Notes under the pieces: model-generated
Told to the model about the DNA's origin: nothing
The model's input: only the letters and a program-made list of their open reading frames with translations
Databases searched by the model: none
In this document: in pieces, positions 7,478 through 15,425 of the stretch
How the letters are laid out: every line of letters begins with the position of its first letter
Numbering within the stretch: position 1 is the first letter of the stretch
Translations under genes and position numbers: made by a program
Assembly: GCA_944385055.1 (NCBI GenBank)
Contig: CALWVT010000004.1
Location: 62,001 to 126,000 of the forward strand
Direction of reading: 5' to 3'
DNA: 64,000 bases
Source: an uncultured Clostridia bacterium
GTDB lineage: Bacteria > Bacillota > Clostridia > Oscillospirales > Acutalibacteraceae

Positions 7478-8470
7478 TCACCCGATGGACGGGCGGATCA
7501 AAATGTCGTGGTTTACTTCCGTATAAAACAGCTCGCGGATCGTTTCCGCGTCGCGCGACTGGCCGAGCGCCCACATGAGCTTTGCGACCGTCGCCTCGAG
7601 CGTCATGTCGTACGTCTCCAGGAGCCCATAGCGCTCCCGCACGGCGGCGCCGACGCGGTAGACCGTCAAATCGCTGCCCTCGTGGGGCACCTGCGTGCCG
7701 ACGACAATCGTCTTGCCGGCCCGGTACAGCTCGTCGAGCGCCGCATTGTACAGGTCCGGGATGCCGCCGACGCCGTAGCTCTCGATGACGAGCGCGTCGC
7801 ACAGGTTCCCAACGGCCAAAAACGTCTCCGGGGAAAGGCCGGGCGTCAGCTTTAAAACGGAAACGTGCGTGTCGAGGCGGTCGGAGAAAACCGGGCCGCG
7901 GGCTTTCGGGCCCTCAAAAAACGGCAGCGCCTGCTCGCCGCGGATGACGCCCAGAAGCGGGAAATTGAGGCTCGAAAACGCGTTGTAGCTCTTCGAGCGG
8001 CTCTTTCGCGCGCGCGTGCCGGCAATCACCTGGCCGCCGAACACGATGCTCACGCCGCCCAAGCCCGTACAGGCCCAGCGCATGCTGTCGAGCAGGTTCA
8101 CACGGGCGTCCGTGTCCTCGGCGTCGATCGGCTTCTGCGCGCCGGTCACGACGATGGGCTTGTCGGGGTCGCGCACAAGGTACGACAGCGCCGCGGCCGT
8201 GTAGGCCATCGTGTCGGTGCCATGGCACAAAACAAAGCCGTCATAAGCCTCGTAGGCGCCCTGGATCAGCGACGCGAGTTTAAGCCAATGCGCGGGCTGG
8301 ACGTTTGTCGAATCCACGGAAAACGGCTGCACCGCCGTGACCGCGCAGAAGTCCCGGGCCGCCGGCACATAGTCGAGCAGCTCCTTTGCGGAAAGCTGCG
8401 GCGCCAGGCCCTGCGCCGTCTTGCGGGATGCAATCGTCCCGCCGGTCCCAATCAGCAGCAGTTTTTTCAA
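7478..8470 (-). CDS. ansA: L-asparaginase (type I-like)
   Basis: 330 aa. Hydrolyses L-asparagine to aspartate and ammonia. The first catalytic threonine is in GTGGTIAS (Thr12), and the second motif CHGTDTMAYTAAAL carries the Thr-Asp pair (about 88-90). There is no signal peptide, which fits the cytoplasmic type I form. It starts at TTG (8470) with a GGAGG site 8 nt upstream. It has its own promoter and leads an operon with the TIM-barrel and PepSY genes. The upstream amidohydrolase-TIGR00300 operon may also serve amino acid nitrogen metabolism. Confidence 0.92.
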   Translation of the reverse strand: MKKLLLIGTGGTIASRKTAQGLAPQLSAKELLDYVPAARDFCAVTAVQPFSVDSTNVQPAHWLKLASLIQGAYEAYDGFVLCHGTDTMAYTAAALSYLVRDPDKPIVVTGAQKPIDAEDTDARVNLLDSMRWACTGLGGVSIVFGGQVIAGTRARKSRSKSYNAFSSLNFPLLGVIRGEQALPFFEGPKARGPVFSDRLDTHVSVLKLTPGLSPETFLAVGNLCDALVIESYGVGGIPDLYNAALDELYRAGKTIVVGTQVPHEGSDLTVYRVGAAVRERYGLLETYDMTLEATVAKLMWALGQSRDAETIRELFYTEVNHDILIRPSIG

Positions 8471-8526
8471 CGCTTCCGCCTCCCTATTTTCCGAACTGAA
8501 AACCCACCTGCGGGTTTCGTGCCTTT

Positions 8527-8556
8527 AGTATAGCACAAATCCCCCCGCACCGTCCA
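8527..8556 (-). promoter_or_regulatory. SigA-type promoter of the ansA operon
   Basis: Minus strand TGGACG (8556-8551), 18-nt spacer, TATACT (8532-8527) with an upstream TG (extended -10). About 57 nt before the TTG start. Confidence 0.55.
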
Positions 8557-8560
8557 GAAA

Positions 8561-8600
8561 AGAAGAAAGCGCCCGCTCCAACCGAGCAGGCGCTTTGCTT
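8561..8600 (-). terminator. Intrinsic terminator after the TIGR00300 gene
   Basis: A 13-bp stem with one mismatch (8566-8578 with 8584-8596) and a 5-nt loop. A T-rich tract follows on the minus strand. It separates the amidohydrolase operon from ansA. Confidence 0.8.
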
Positions 8601-8631
8601 TTTGACGCGTTTTATTTTTACAGCAGGCGCT

Positions 8632-9726
8632 TTACATAATCCCCAGGCCCTTGACGACGAGCGTAATGAAGTCCTGGACATTCGTCACAATCGTCGTGGC
8701 GGAGAGGCTGCCGCGGTCTAAGAGCTTATTGACGACGAACTCGTCGGCGTCGACGGTGTACAGGAACACCGGCCGCACGGTGCCGTCTTCGAGCACGGTA
8801 TAGGACGGCGTCATATTGCCCGTCGCGATTGTGTGCAGCATCGTCGCCAGGCAGATGACGGTCGTCGCCTTGCGCACCATGTTGCGCATCGCGGTCTGGC
8901 CCTCGTAGACGTCGCCGATTACTTCCGGCATCGGGCCGTCGTCGCGGATGGAGCCGGTCAGCACGAACGGGACGTGGTTATCGACACAGCTCGCGATGAT
9001 GCCGTCGTGGATGTTATAATCCTTTAAAAACTGCGGGATGGAGCCGCTGCGGCGCACGCGGTTTAAGACATCCAAATGGTTATAATGGCCGTTTTCGTGC
9101 GAGCGCTGCGTGTAAATATCCTGGCCCAAAGCCGTGTGGAACATCGCGCCCTCGAGATCGTGCGTCGCCAGCGCGTTGCCCGCCATCAGGCCGTCGACGT
9201 AGCCGTTTTCGACCATCGCCTGCATGGCCGCACGCGCGTCGGCGTCAAACGCAAACGCCGGGCCCATGACCCAGACGATGTTGCCGTGGGCCTTCTCGTA
9301 CTTTAATAGCTCAAACAGGCGGTCGTAATCGCGCGCAAACGCCGTCTCACGGCTTCTGCCCTGGCGGAACACGAACTGGTCGCTCTGGCCCTCGCCGGGC
9401 GTCTCAAAGCCGTTCGTGTGCAGGTAGATGCCGTCCTCGGCGTTTTCCGTGCGGCCAAGGACAACCCGGTCGCCGACCTGCAGGTTGCGGTTTTCGACAA
9501 CCTGCAGCGTGCCGTCCGGGGCCAGGACGACGCTCGAATCCATGCGGCTCTGGGCAGGCAAAAGCCATTTCCCCTCTACTTTGAAATATTCCGGATACAT
9601 CGAAGTGCTGTGATAGCCTTCGGGCGCGACGCCCTTCTGGACGACCTCCTCGAGCTTGACATTCGGCGCATTCTGAAATTTCTCCTGCGTAAAATCCGGA
9701 TGATGATAGACGGGCATTTTAAACAT
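8632..9726 (-). CDS. TIGR00300-family protein, possible ornithine cyclodeaminase
   Basis: 364 aa from the ATG at 9726 (MFKMPVYHHPDF), 8 nt after a GGAAAGGAG site; a more upstream start would overlap that site. It matches the TIGR00300 / LOR-SDH C-terminal-type family. Archaeal and cyanobacterial relatives have been described as ornithine cyclodeaminases (ornithine to proline plus ammonia), recalled here as nickel-pincer nucleotide dependent. Conserved-looking segments are GPAFAFDADAR, MAGNALATHDLEGA, SCVDNHVPFVLTGSIRDDGP and LATMLHTIATGN. It follows the amidohydrolase by 50 nt in the same operon. Family is sure; the reaction in this organism is inferred. Confidence 0.82.
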   Translation of the reverse strand: MFKMPVYHHPDFTQEKFQNAPNVKLEEVVQKGVAPEGYHSTSMYPEYFKVEGKWLLPAQSRMDSSVVLAPDGTLQVVENRNLQVGDRVVLGRTENAEDGIYLHTNGFETPGEGQSDQFVFRQGRSRETAFARDYDRLFELLKYEKAHGNIVWVMGPAFAFDADARAAMQAMVENGYVDGLMAGNALATHDLEGAMFHTALGQDIYTQRSHENGHYNHLDVLNRVRRSGSIPQFLKDYNIHDGIIASCVDNHVPFVLTGSIRDDGPMPEVIGDVYEGQTAMRNMVRKATTVICLATMLHTIATGNMTPSYTVLEDGTVRPVFLYTVDADEFVVNKLLDRGSLSATTIVTNVQDFITLVVKGLGIM

Positions 9727-9776
9727 AAAGCGTACTCCTTTCCCATGCAATGAATCTCGAAACCTTGCGCCGGCCT

Positions 9777-11375
9777 TTACGGCTTTTCATAGACGCATTT
9801 GCCGCGGATGAACGTCGCCTGCGGGGAAACCGTATCGATCTTTTCGGGCGGCAATTCGAACAAATCCCGGTCGAGGACGACAAAGTCGGCCTTATAGCCC
9901 GGCGAAAGCATGCCGAGCTTTTCAAAGCCCGCCATGCGCGCCGATTCGCGCGTATACAGGCACACGGCCTCTTTCGCGGAAACGGCCTCCGCTTTCCCGA
10001 ACGGCGTGCCGTCGTAGGCCATGCGCGCCACGGCGCCCTTCATGCACGCAAACGGGTCGGACGGGTCTGCCCAGGACGTGGCCGGCGCGTCCGTCGAGAA
10101 GCACAAACGCACGCCGGTCTCGAGCATCGTGCGGTACGGGTAGCAGCGCGCGGTGCGCAGCGGGCCGAGATTCTGCAGGTACGTTTCGATCTCCGCATAC
10201 TGGAAAATCGGCTGCGTCACGACGCCGAGCCCGTGCGACGCGATCTTCTGCAGGCTCTCCATCGAGGGCTCCGTCACATGCTCCAAACGCACATAGGGCA
10301 GGTCGCCGTCGGTCCATTTTTCCTCCCGGCAGGCGCGGTCAACCATGCGGGCAATCGCGCGCGTGCCCATCGCGTGCATCGAAAGCTGGCAGCGGTTCTT
10401 CTTGCAGAACGCGATGGCCGTCTCGATCTGCTCGTCCGTGCAGACCGGCAGCCCGCAGCCGCCGGTCAAAAACGGCTCCTCCATCCACGCGGTGCGGCCG
10501 GAAATGCTGCCGTCGCCGATGAGCTTTAAGCCGGCCGCAAACGCCTGGCGGCTGCGGTCGAAATATTTTTTCGGAATCGTGAAATCCGGGTCCTTATAAA
10601 AGAAATCCCACATGTAATAGACGGCCACTTCCTGCAAAAAGCCCCGTTTCGCGGCGGCCTCATAGCGCGGGATATTGTCGGCGGGGTCGAGGTTCCCCAT
10701 GTCGCCGATCGCGACGATGCCGTGGGAGGTCAGAAGCTTCCCCAAATCGACGAGGTTTTCGACGGTGGCCGCCTCGTCTTCCTTCGGCATAAACGGCGTA
10801 ACGAGGTAGCGCGCGTTCTCCTTGAGCACGCCGGTCGGCTCGCCGTTTTCGTCGCGCTCGATCTCGCCGCCGGGCGGGTTCGGCGTGTCGCGCGTGATGC
10901 CCGCGAGGTTTAGAGCGAAGCTGTTGACGCAGCGAATGTGGCCGCATGTGCGCATGATGGAGACCGGCGCGTCGCTGCAGCCGCGGTCGAGGTCGTAGCG
11001 CGTCGGCGAGCGGCGTTCCTGGAATTTCCCCTCATCGTAGCCCCAGCCGAGGCACCATTCGTCCGTGCCGTGGGTCATGCGCCAGGTGTGGATCTTTTTT
11101 ACGAGCTCTTCGATCGAATAGACATTCGGCGGCAGGGCGGAAATCTGCTTGCTGAAATCCGCGAGCATCACCGGGTGCATATGGACATCGACAAAGCCCG
11201 GAATCACGCGCGCGCCGGAAAGGTCGATCTTCGGAAAATCACACGCGGGGCGGTCTTCGCGCTTGCCGACCCAGCGGATGAACCCGTCTTCCACGATCAT
11301 GGAATCGGCCGTCCGGCAGTTTGGGTCACACGTAAAGAGTTTCGCATTCTCGATGACACAGCTGTTGGCTTCCAT
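9777..11375 (-). CDS. YtcJ-like amidohydrolase
   Basis: 532 aa from the ATG at 11375 (MEANSCVIENAKLF), with a GTAGGAGGG site. It belongs to the amidohydrolase 3 (YtcJ-like) branch of metal-dependent hydrolases. Visible: the N-terminal beta-sandwich piece, the metal motif VDVHMHP (about 62-68), LSMHAMGTRA, RLEHV and FSTDAPATSW with the catalytic Asp. The natural substrate is unknown; N-acyl or cyclic amide hydrolysis is usual for the branch. It is first in an operon with the TIGR00300 gene. The same frame stays open up to 11495, with a weaker TTG start possible near 11453, but the strong site supports 11375. Confidence 0.88.
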   Translation of the reverse strand: MEANSCVIENAKLFTCDPNCRTADSMIVEDGFIRWVGKREDRPACDFPKIDLSGARVIPGFVDVHMHPVMLADFSKQISALPPNVYSIEELVKKIHTWRMTHGTDEWCLGWGYDEGKFQERRSPTRYDLDRGCSDAPVSIMRTCGHIRCVNSFALNLAGITRDTPNPPGGEIERDENGEPTGVLKENARYLVTPFMPKEDEAATVENLVDLGKLLTSHGIVAIGDMGNLDPADNIPRYEAAAKRGFLQEVAVYYMWDFFYKDPDFTIPKKYFDRSRQAFAAGLKLIGDGSISGRTAWMEEPFLTGGCGLPVCTDEQIETAIAFCKKNRCQLSMHAMGTRAIARMVDRACREEKWTDGDLPYVRLEHVTEPSMESLQKIASHGLGVVTQPIFQYAEIETYLQNLGPLRTARCYPYRTMLETGVRLCFSTDAPATSWADPSDPFACMKGAVARMAYDGTPFGKAEAVSAKEAVCLYTRESARMAGFEKLGMLSPGYKADFVVLDRDLFELPPEKIDTVSPQATFIRGKCVYEKP

Positions 11376-11428
11376 AAAATCCCTCCTACACTTGCGCTTG
11401 TGCATGCCGCGTTTGGCATACAAATACA

Positions 11429-11459
11429 CAAAAAGGCGCCCTGGAATCTCCAAAGCGCC
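11429..11459 (-). terminator. Terminator-like hairpin (attenuator candidate) in the amidohydrolase leader
   Basis: On the minus strand an 11-bp stem with two G-U pairs (11459-11449 with 11445-11435) and a 3-nt loop is followed by five T residues. It lies 10-20 nt downstream of the expected transcription start and 54 nt before the start codon. The neighbouring plus-strand gene is divergent, so this is not its terminator. It therefore looks like an attenuator for the amidohydrolase operon. Confidence 0.65.
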
Positions 11460-11476
11460 GTTACTCCTTCTAGAAA

Positions 11477-11505
11477 AGCATATACCGAAATGCAAAAAAA
11501 GTCAA
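11477..11505 (-). promoter_or_regulatory. SigA-type promoter of the amidohydrolase operon
   Basis: Minus strand TTGACT (11505-11500), 17-nt spacer, TATGCT (11482-11477). An AAGGAG stretch follows shortly before the leader hairpin. Confidence 0.7.
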
Positions 11506-11574
11506 TCATTTTTTCCACACGCGCAAATCCCGCGCAAAACGGGGCAAGCTATTTTCCGAAAGGGGGCGCGCAAT

Positions 11575-12027
11575 TTGGAAAAGAAAACAGACGCCTACAA
11601 GGCGGGCTGCGCGGTGCTCGAGGAGGTTTATAAGGCCACGTCGATGGGCGTGACGGCGAGCGAATACCTGCTGCCGAAGGTGGCGGACGACGCTTTGCGC
11701 ACGCAGGTGGAGCGCCAGCGCGACAATTACCAGGGCATGGCAAAGAAGGCGCAGGCGCTTTTAAAGGCGCGCGGGCAGGTCCCGCACACGGGTGCGAACC
11801 CGATGCAGAAGGCGATGCTCTGGGGCAGCATCCAGATGGAGACGATGGCGGACCGCACGACGAGCCACATGGCGCAGATGATGATCGAGGGTTCGACGAT
11901 GGGGATTGTCGACATGCAGAAGCGCCTAAACGACCTGCCGCCGTCGCAGGGGGAGCCGCGCAGGCTCGCCGAGGCGTTTATCGAGGGCGAGCAGCACAGC
12001 ATCGAGAACCTCAAAAAGCTGTTATAA
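11575..12027 (+). CDS. Small helical (ferritin-like four-helix bundle?) protein
   Basis: 150 aa from a TTG at 11575 with GAAAGGGGG about 9 nt upstream; in-frame ATG starts further upstream lie inside the divergent amidohydrolase region and are unlikely. The sequence is almost all helix and rich in Ala, Gln, Met and Glu (e.g. GSIQMETMADRTTSHMAQMM). It resembles DUF2383/ferritin-like four-helix bundles, but I cannot see a full di-iron ligand set. It is divergent from the amidohydrolase and convergent with the exported repeat protein. Function unknown. Confidence 0.7.
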   Translation: MEKKTDAYKAGCAVLEEVYKATSMGVTASEYLLPKVADDALRTQVERQRDNYQGMAKKAQALLKARGQVPHTGANPMQKAMLWGSIQMETMADRTTSHMAQMMIEGSTMGIVDMQKRLNDLPPSQGEPRRLAEAFIEGEQHSIENLKKLL

Positions 12028-12037
12028 CACAAAATGA

Positions 12038-12070
12038 CGACGGCCCCGAGGTTACCCTCGGGGCCGCCGC
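12038..12070. terminator. Hairpin terminator between convergent genes
   Basis: A perfect 10-bp stem (12041-12050 with 12057-12066) with a 6-nt loop. Neither flank has a strong U tract, though the minus side is fairly T-rich. It lies between the helical protein gene and the exported repeat protein gene. Confidence 0.65.
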
Positions 12071-12146
12071 CGCGCAAATACACTACATTTATTTTAGTGA
12101 GACTACCTTATAATCAATTGGATAGATTGGAAAGGAGCAACGCGCC

Positions 12147-15107
12147 TTACGCGATCGTGTTGACCGTGAAGACCTTGTACAGCACACCGTCGAGCGTGCA
12201 GTAGACGCCGATCTTACCGGCAGCCTGCGTCGCCTTGACCTTGCAGTAGTAGATACCGTTCGCATCCGGATATGCACCCCTGACGATCGAGGTCTGGAGT
12301 GCGTCGCCGTTTGCCGTGTTGAACGTAAAGGACGCGTTCTTATTGTTCGGGTTGATTGCGAACGTGTAGGTGTTGCCAACCTTCAGGTCGAAGTCCATCG
12401 TCGTGTCGGACGTGAACGGACGGGACGTCACGCGGATCTGGAAGATGCGCTGGCCATTCGCCCACATGGAAGCCTGCTCGCCGACGCCGCCGGCCGCATA
12501 GACTTCATAGACACCGGACGTGCCGTTCCAAGCGCTAATCGTGTTCGTGCCGGCCACGTCGCCATTCGCGGCATGGTAGTCGAGCTGGCTCTCCGGGAAG
12601 GAGGTGCCGGACGTCATTTCAACGCGGAAGGACGTGGACTGCGGAACTTCGATGACCGTGGAGCCGTCAGCCGCGCAGGTCGTCGTGTTGCCGTTGAGGT
12701 CCGTGACCTTGACGGTGAAGGGTTCTGCTTCCGGAGCCTTGTCCGTCAGCGTGACATTGCACGTTGCGGAGGACAGGTACGGCCACAGGCCCGTGTAGAT
12801 TTCGCCATCCTTGTAGAGCTGTGCGCGAACCGTAACGTTGTTGGAGCCGTTGATGTTCTGCGCCGTGTAGCCAACAGCCTTAATCGTGCAGGACAGGCCG
12901 TCCGCAGAAGGCGTCAGTTCGACGGAATCCTTGTCTGCGCTCCACTGCACCGTAACGCCTTCCGGCAGGGTCGTGGACTGCGGAACCATGGACAGCGTCA
13001 ACGTTTCATCGGCCTGGCCGACAGACAGGGACGTCTTGTCGAGCTGGATGCCCTGGAACGCCAGCGTTTCTGCGCTGTAAACATAGACATTCTCGCCCGC
13101 TTCCTGGCCGACAACCGTCGTCACACCAGGCATCTTGAACAGGCCGCCGCCGATGTTCTTCGTCGAACGATAAAGAGCAGCGCCCTCTTCTGCGTCGGGC
13201 ATAATCATCGTCATGTTAGAAGTGCCCGTCGGAGCGGTAACTTCAACACCGCCGGCCGGGGCAATGATCGTGCCGGTGCCCGAGCCGAGCGTTGCTGTCT
13301 TCAGGCTGGAAACCGTCAGAACCGCATCGCGGCCGACATTGACCTGCGCAGCGCTCTTCACCTGTTCTGTGCCAGCTGCGGCAGTAGAATCAACGTTGCC
13401 TGTGTCAATTGCACCAGCCGTGACATTTGCTTCATCACCAATGCTGACGTTACCGATGTAATTTAAGTCGCCCAAATCAAACGTGCCGCTCGTAACCGAC
13501 AGCTGTGCGCCATACGGGCAATCCTCAAACGGGCCCTGCTCGCCGGAGATCGTGCCGAGCGTCATCGTGTTGACACTCTTGCCAGCCTTCAACGTGAGCT
13601 TTGCGTTCGTCTTATCATTGATCGTAATGTCGCCGACCGTGACGTCGCCAGCACCAACCGTCTGGCCATTATAAGTCGCATCATAGGCATTTACGTTAAT
13701 CGCATCACCTTTGACGTCCCCAACCGTGACATCATCATATTCGCCAGCAGTCGTTGCATTCTGGTCACCGTTAATGGTGACTGTCTTTGCTTCGACGTTT
13801 CCGACGGTTGCATCATAGCCATTCGTCGCCGAGCCTACCGTAACAGATGCGCTCTTCGCCGTAACGTCACCAGCGGTGCCATTGATAGTAATCTGGCCAT
13901 CGGCTCCTTGGGCTTTTACATAACCATCATCTGCTGTAATATCATTTACAGTTGCTTTGGAATCAACCGTAAATGTGCCCAGATAGAGCGGGGAAATTTT
14001 AATTTCCGTATTCGGACCTACCGTATAGCCGCTATTACCGTTAGACGCCACAACCTTCGTCCAATCCGCTTGGCCATATTGTTCCTGACCCTTAGCAGTG
14101 TAGTCCGTCCCTTGTGCCTGCCACGTAGACCCATCAATCGTAACATCATTGTAAGTGCTTGTCGACTTACCAATCTGGATGTAGTCCTCAACATTGACCG
14201 TCAAAGGCTGAACCTTGTTAGTCGGAACAACTGTTTTGCCATCCGTCAAGCCATATGTGCCTGTCTTTACGGAAATGGTTGTTTCGCCCGTATGAACATT
14301 CGACGGATCCTGAGCTGCGACTGTGCCAACCACTGTAGAACCGCTCTCGCCGTTGCCGCTTACAGCACCACTTGTAATTTTGATGTTGCTGTTGCTGCTG
14401 GTATATTCCTCATTCGTAATCTGCGAACTGGTAGCTTTGTAGCCTTGGTAATCCCAGTGGACCTCGCCAACCTTATCGTTGCCAGAGGCGGTCATAAGGG
14501 TATTTACAGCAACAGTATCTACCGACAAAGTCTGATTGATACCCATGGTATACTCGCTGTCAACAACCTCACCATTAGTAAAATCATACACATAACGAGG
14601 AACCACAAAATAATAACCGTCCGGATAAATTGCAACCGTCAGTTCGATCTGTGCGGAGCCAACCGTAACCGTAGAAGGCGTATGGTCGCCGTCTTCGACC
14701 GTAGCGGTAATGGAAACTTCACGCGTGAACGTGACGTCCTGACGCTGGCTGATATTTTTGCCTTGAATCAGTTCAATCTTACCGTCTTTCTCTACCGCCA
14801 AATTAGAGTTCTGGGAAACCCAGTCTTTGTTCGGCTTAGGAGTAATCGTTACACTAGCCGGGGTAACTTCTTTACCATCAACCGTCAACGTAACGTTGTT
14901 TGCCCACTGGGACAGTTCATCTTTAGTAGTAGGAAGGGTATAACTGTAACTTCCTGTTGCTGCACTCGTAATGCCGACTTCTTCCGGCGCGATTGTCGCA
15001 GAGACGTTCGGCGCCGCAAACGCAGCCCCGGTGCTCACAGCGAAGGCGCTAGCCGCCATCGCAGCAGAGAGAACCGCAGCAAGCGTTTTGCTTACTTTCT
15101 TGTTCAT
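12147..15107 (-). CDS. Large exported repeat/Ig-like protein
   Basis: 986 aa. A Sec signal peptide (residues 1 to about 32, ending AFAA) is followed by Ser/Thr-rich beta sequence (33 to about 370), then a region of short VGDV/VGNV/ITING-type repeats suggesting a beta-solenoid (about 385-630), a bacterial Ig-like segment (LDKTSLSVGQADETLTLSM, about 690-800), another Ig-like stretch (about 805-895) and a C-terminal beta domain (about 905-986). I see no LPxTG, SLH, dockerin or choline-binding motif, so the mode of surface attachment is unknown. A strong AAGGAGG site suggests high expression. The 5' half looks richer in A/T than neighbouring genes. S-layer-like or adhesin roles are guesses. Confidence 0.85.
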   Translation of the reverse strand: MNKKVSKTLAAVLSAAMAASAFAVSTGAAFAAPNVSATIAPEEVGITSAATGSYSYTLPTTKDELSQWANNVTLTVDGKEVTPASVTITPKPNKDWVSQNSNLAVEKDGKIELIQGKNISQRQDVTFTREVSITATVEDGDHTPSTVTVGSAQIELTVAIYPDGYYFVVPRYVYDFTNGEVVDSEYTMGINQTLSVDTVAVNTLMTASGNDKVGEVHWDYQGYKATSSQITNEEYTSSNSNIKITSGAVSGNGESGSTVVGTVAAQDPSNVHTGETTISVKTGTYGLTDGKTVVPTNKVQPLTVNVEDYIQIGKSTSTYNDVTIDGSTWQAQGTDYTAKGQEQYGQADWTKVVASNGNSGYTVGPNTEIKISPLYLGTFTVDSKATVNDITADDGYVKAQGADGQITINGTAGDVTAKSASVTVGSATNGYDATVGNVEAKTVTINGDQNATTAGEYDDVTVGDVKGDAINVNAYDATYNGQTVGAGDVTVGDITINDKTNAKLTLKAGKSVNTMTLGTISGEQGPFEDCPYGAQLSVTSGTFDLGDLNYIGNVSIGDEANVTAGAIDTGNVDSTAAAGTEQVKSAAQVNVGRDAVLTVSSLKTATLGSGTGTIIAPAGGVEVTAPTGTSNMTMIMPDAEEGAALYRSTKNIGGGLFKMPGVTTVVGQEAGENVYVYSAETLAFQGIQLDKTSLSVGQADETLTLSMVPQSTTLPEGVTVQWSADKDSVELTPSADGLSCTIKAVGYTAQNINGSNNVTVRAQLYKDGEIYTGLWPYLSSATCNVTLTDKAPEAEPFTVKVTDLNGNTTTCAADGSTVIEVPQSTSFRVEMTSGTSFPESQLDYHAANGDVAGTNTISAWNGTSGVYEVYAAGGVGEQASMWANGQRIFQIRVTSRPFTSDTTMDFDLKVGNTYTFAINPNNKNASFTFNTANGDALQTSIVRGAYPDANGIYYCKVKATQAAGKIGVYCTLDGVLYKVFTVNTIA

Positions 15108-15425
15108 TCTTTTGTCCTCCTTAAAACAATTGTGTGCATTAGCGCTTGTGAAAGAAAGCGTCTCCCGCGCTTTGCAGGATCCTAGGCCCTTCCCTTCATT
15201 TTTATGGCCTTGCGCTAGCTTCGTTTTTTATTCTACCAGGAATTTTTTTTTGCCTACTTTTGTATTCATTTCATTTTTCCCCCTCTTTTTTGCAGGCCAT
15301 TTTCTGCAGGAATGCAGCGTCCCCGCCTGCGTTTTGGGCGCGGGGGCGCGGGGAGCCTTGATTGCGGCGGGCCGCTGTGATAGGATAGAGGGGAGAAAGG
15401 CGATTTTGAGAGAACCGGAGGACAT
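15108..15425. other. 318-bp divergent intergenic region
   Basis: Holds the leader of the exported repeat protein (minus) and the promoter of the ABC-F gene (plus). On the minus strand a TAGAAT -10-like element (15235-15230) follows a run of nine A residues but has no good -35. A GC-rich stretch (about 15321-15355) and several T/A runs are present. No gene is supported here. Confidence 0.6.
15358..15386 (+). promoter_or_regulatory. SigA-type promoter of the ABC-F gene
   Basis: TTGATT (15358-15363), 17-nt spacer, TAGGAT (15381-15386). The ATG is about 33 nt further on, with a GGAGG site between. Confidence 0.6.

Noticed and set aside
13908-15185. 425-aa open frame opposite the exported repeat protein
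   Set aside because: Antisense to a gene with clear signal peptide and ribosome site; translation is low-complexity and has no recognised domain.
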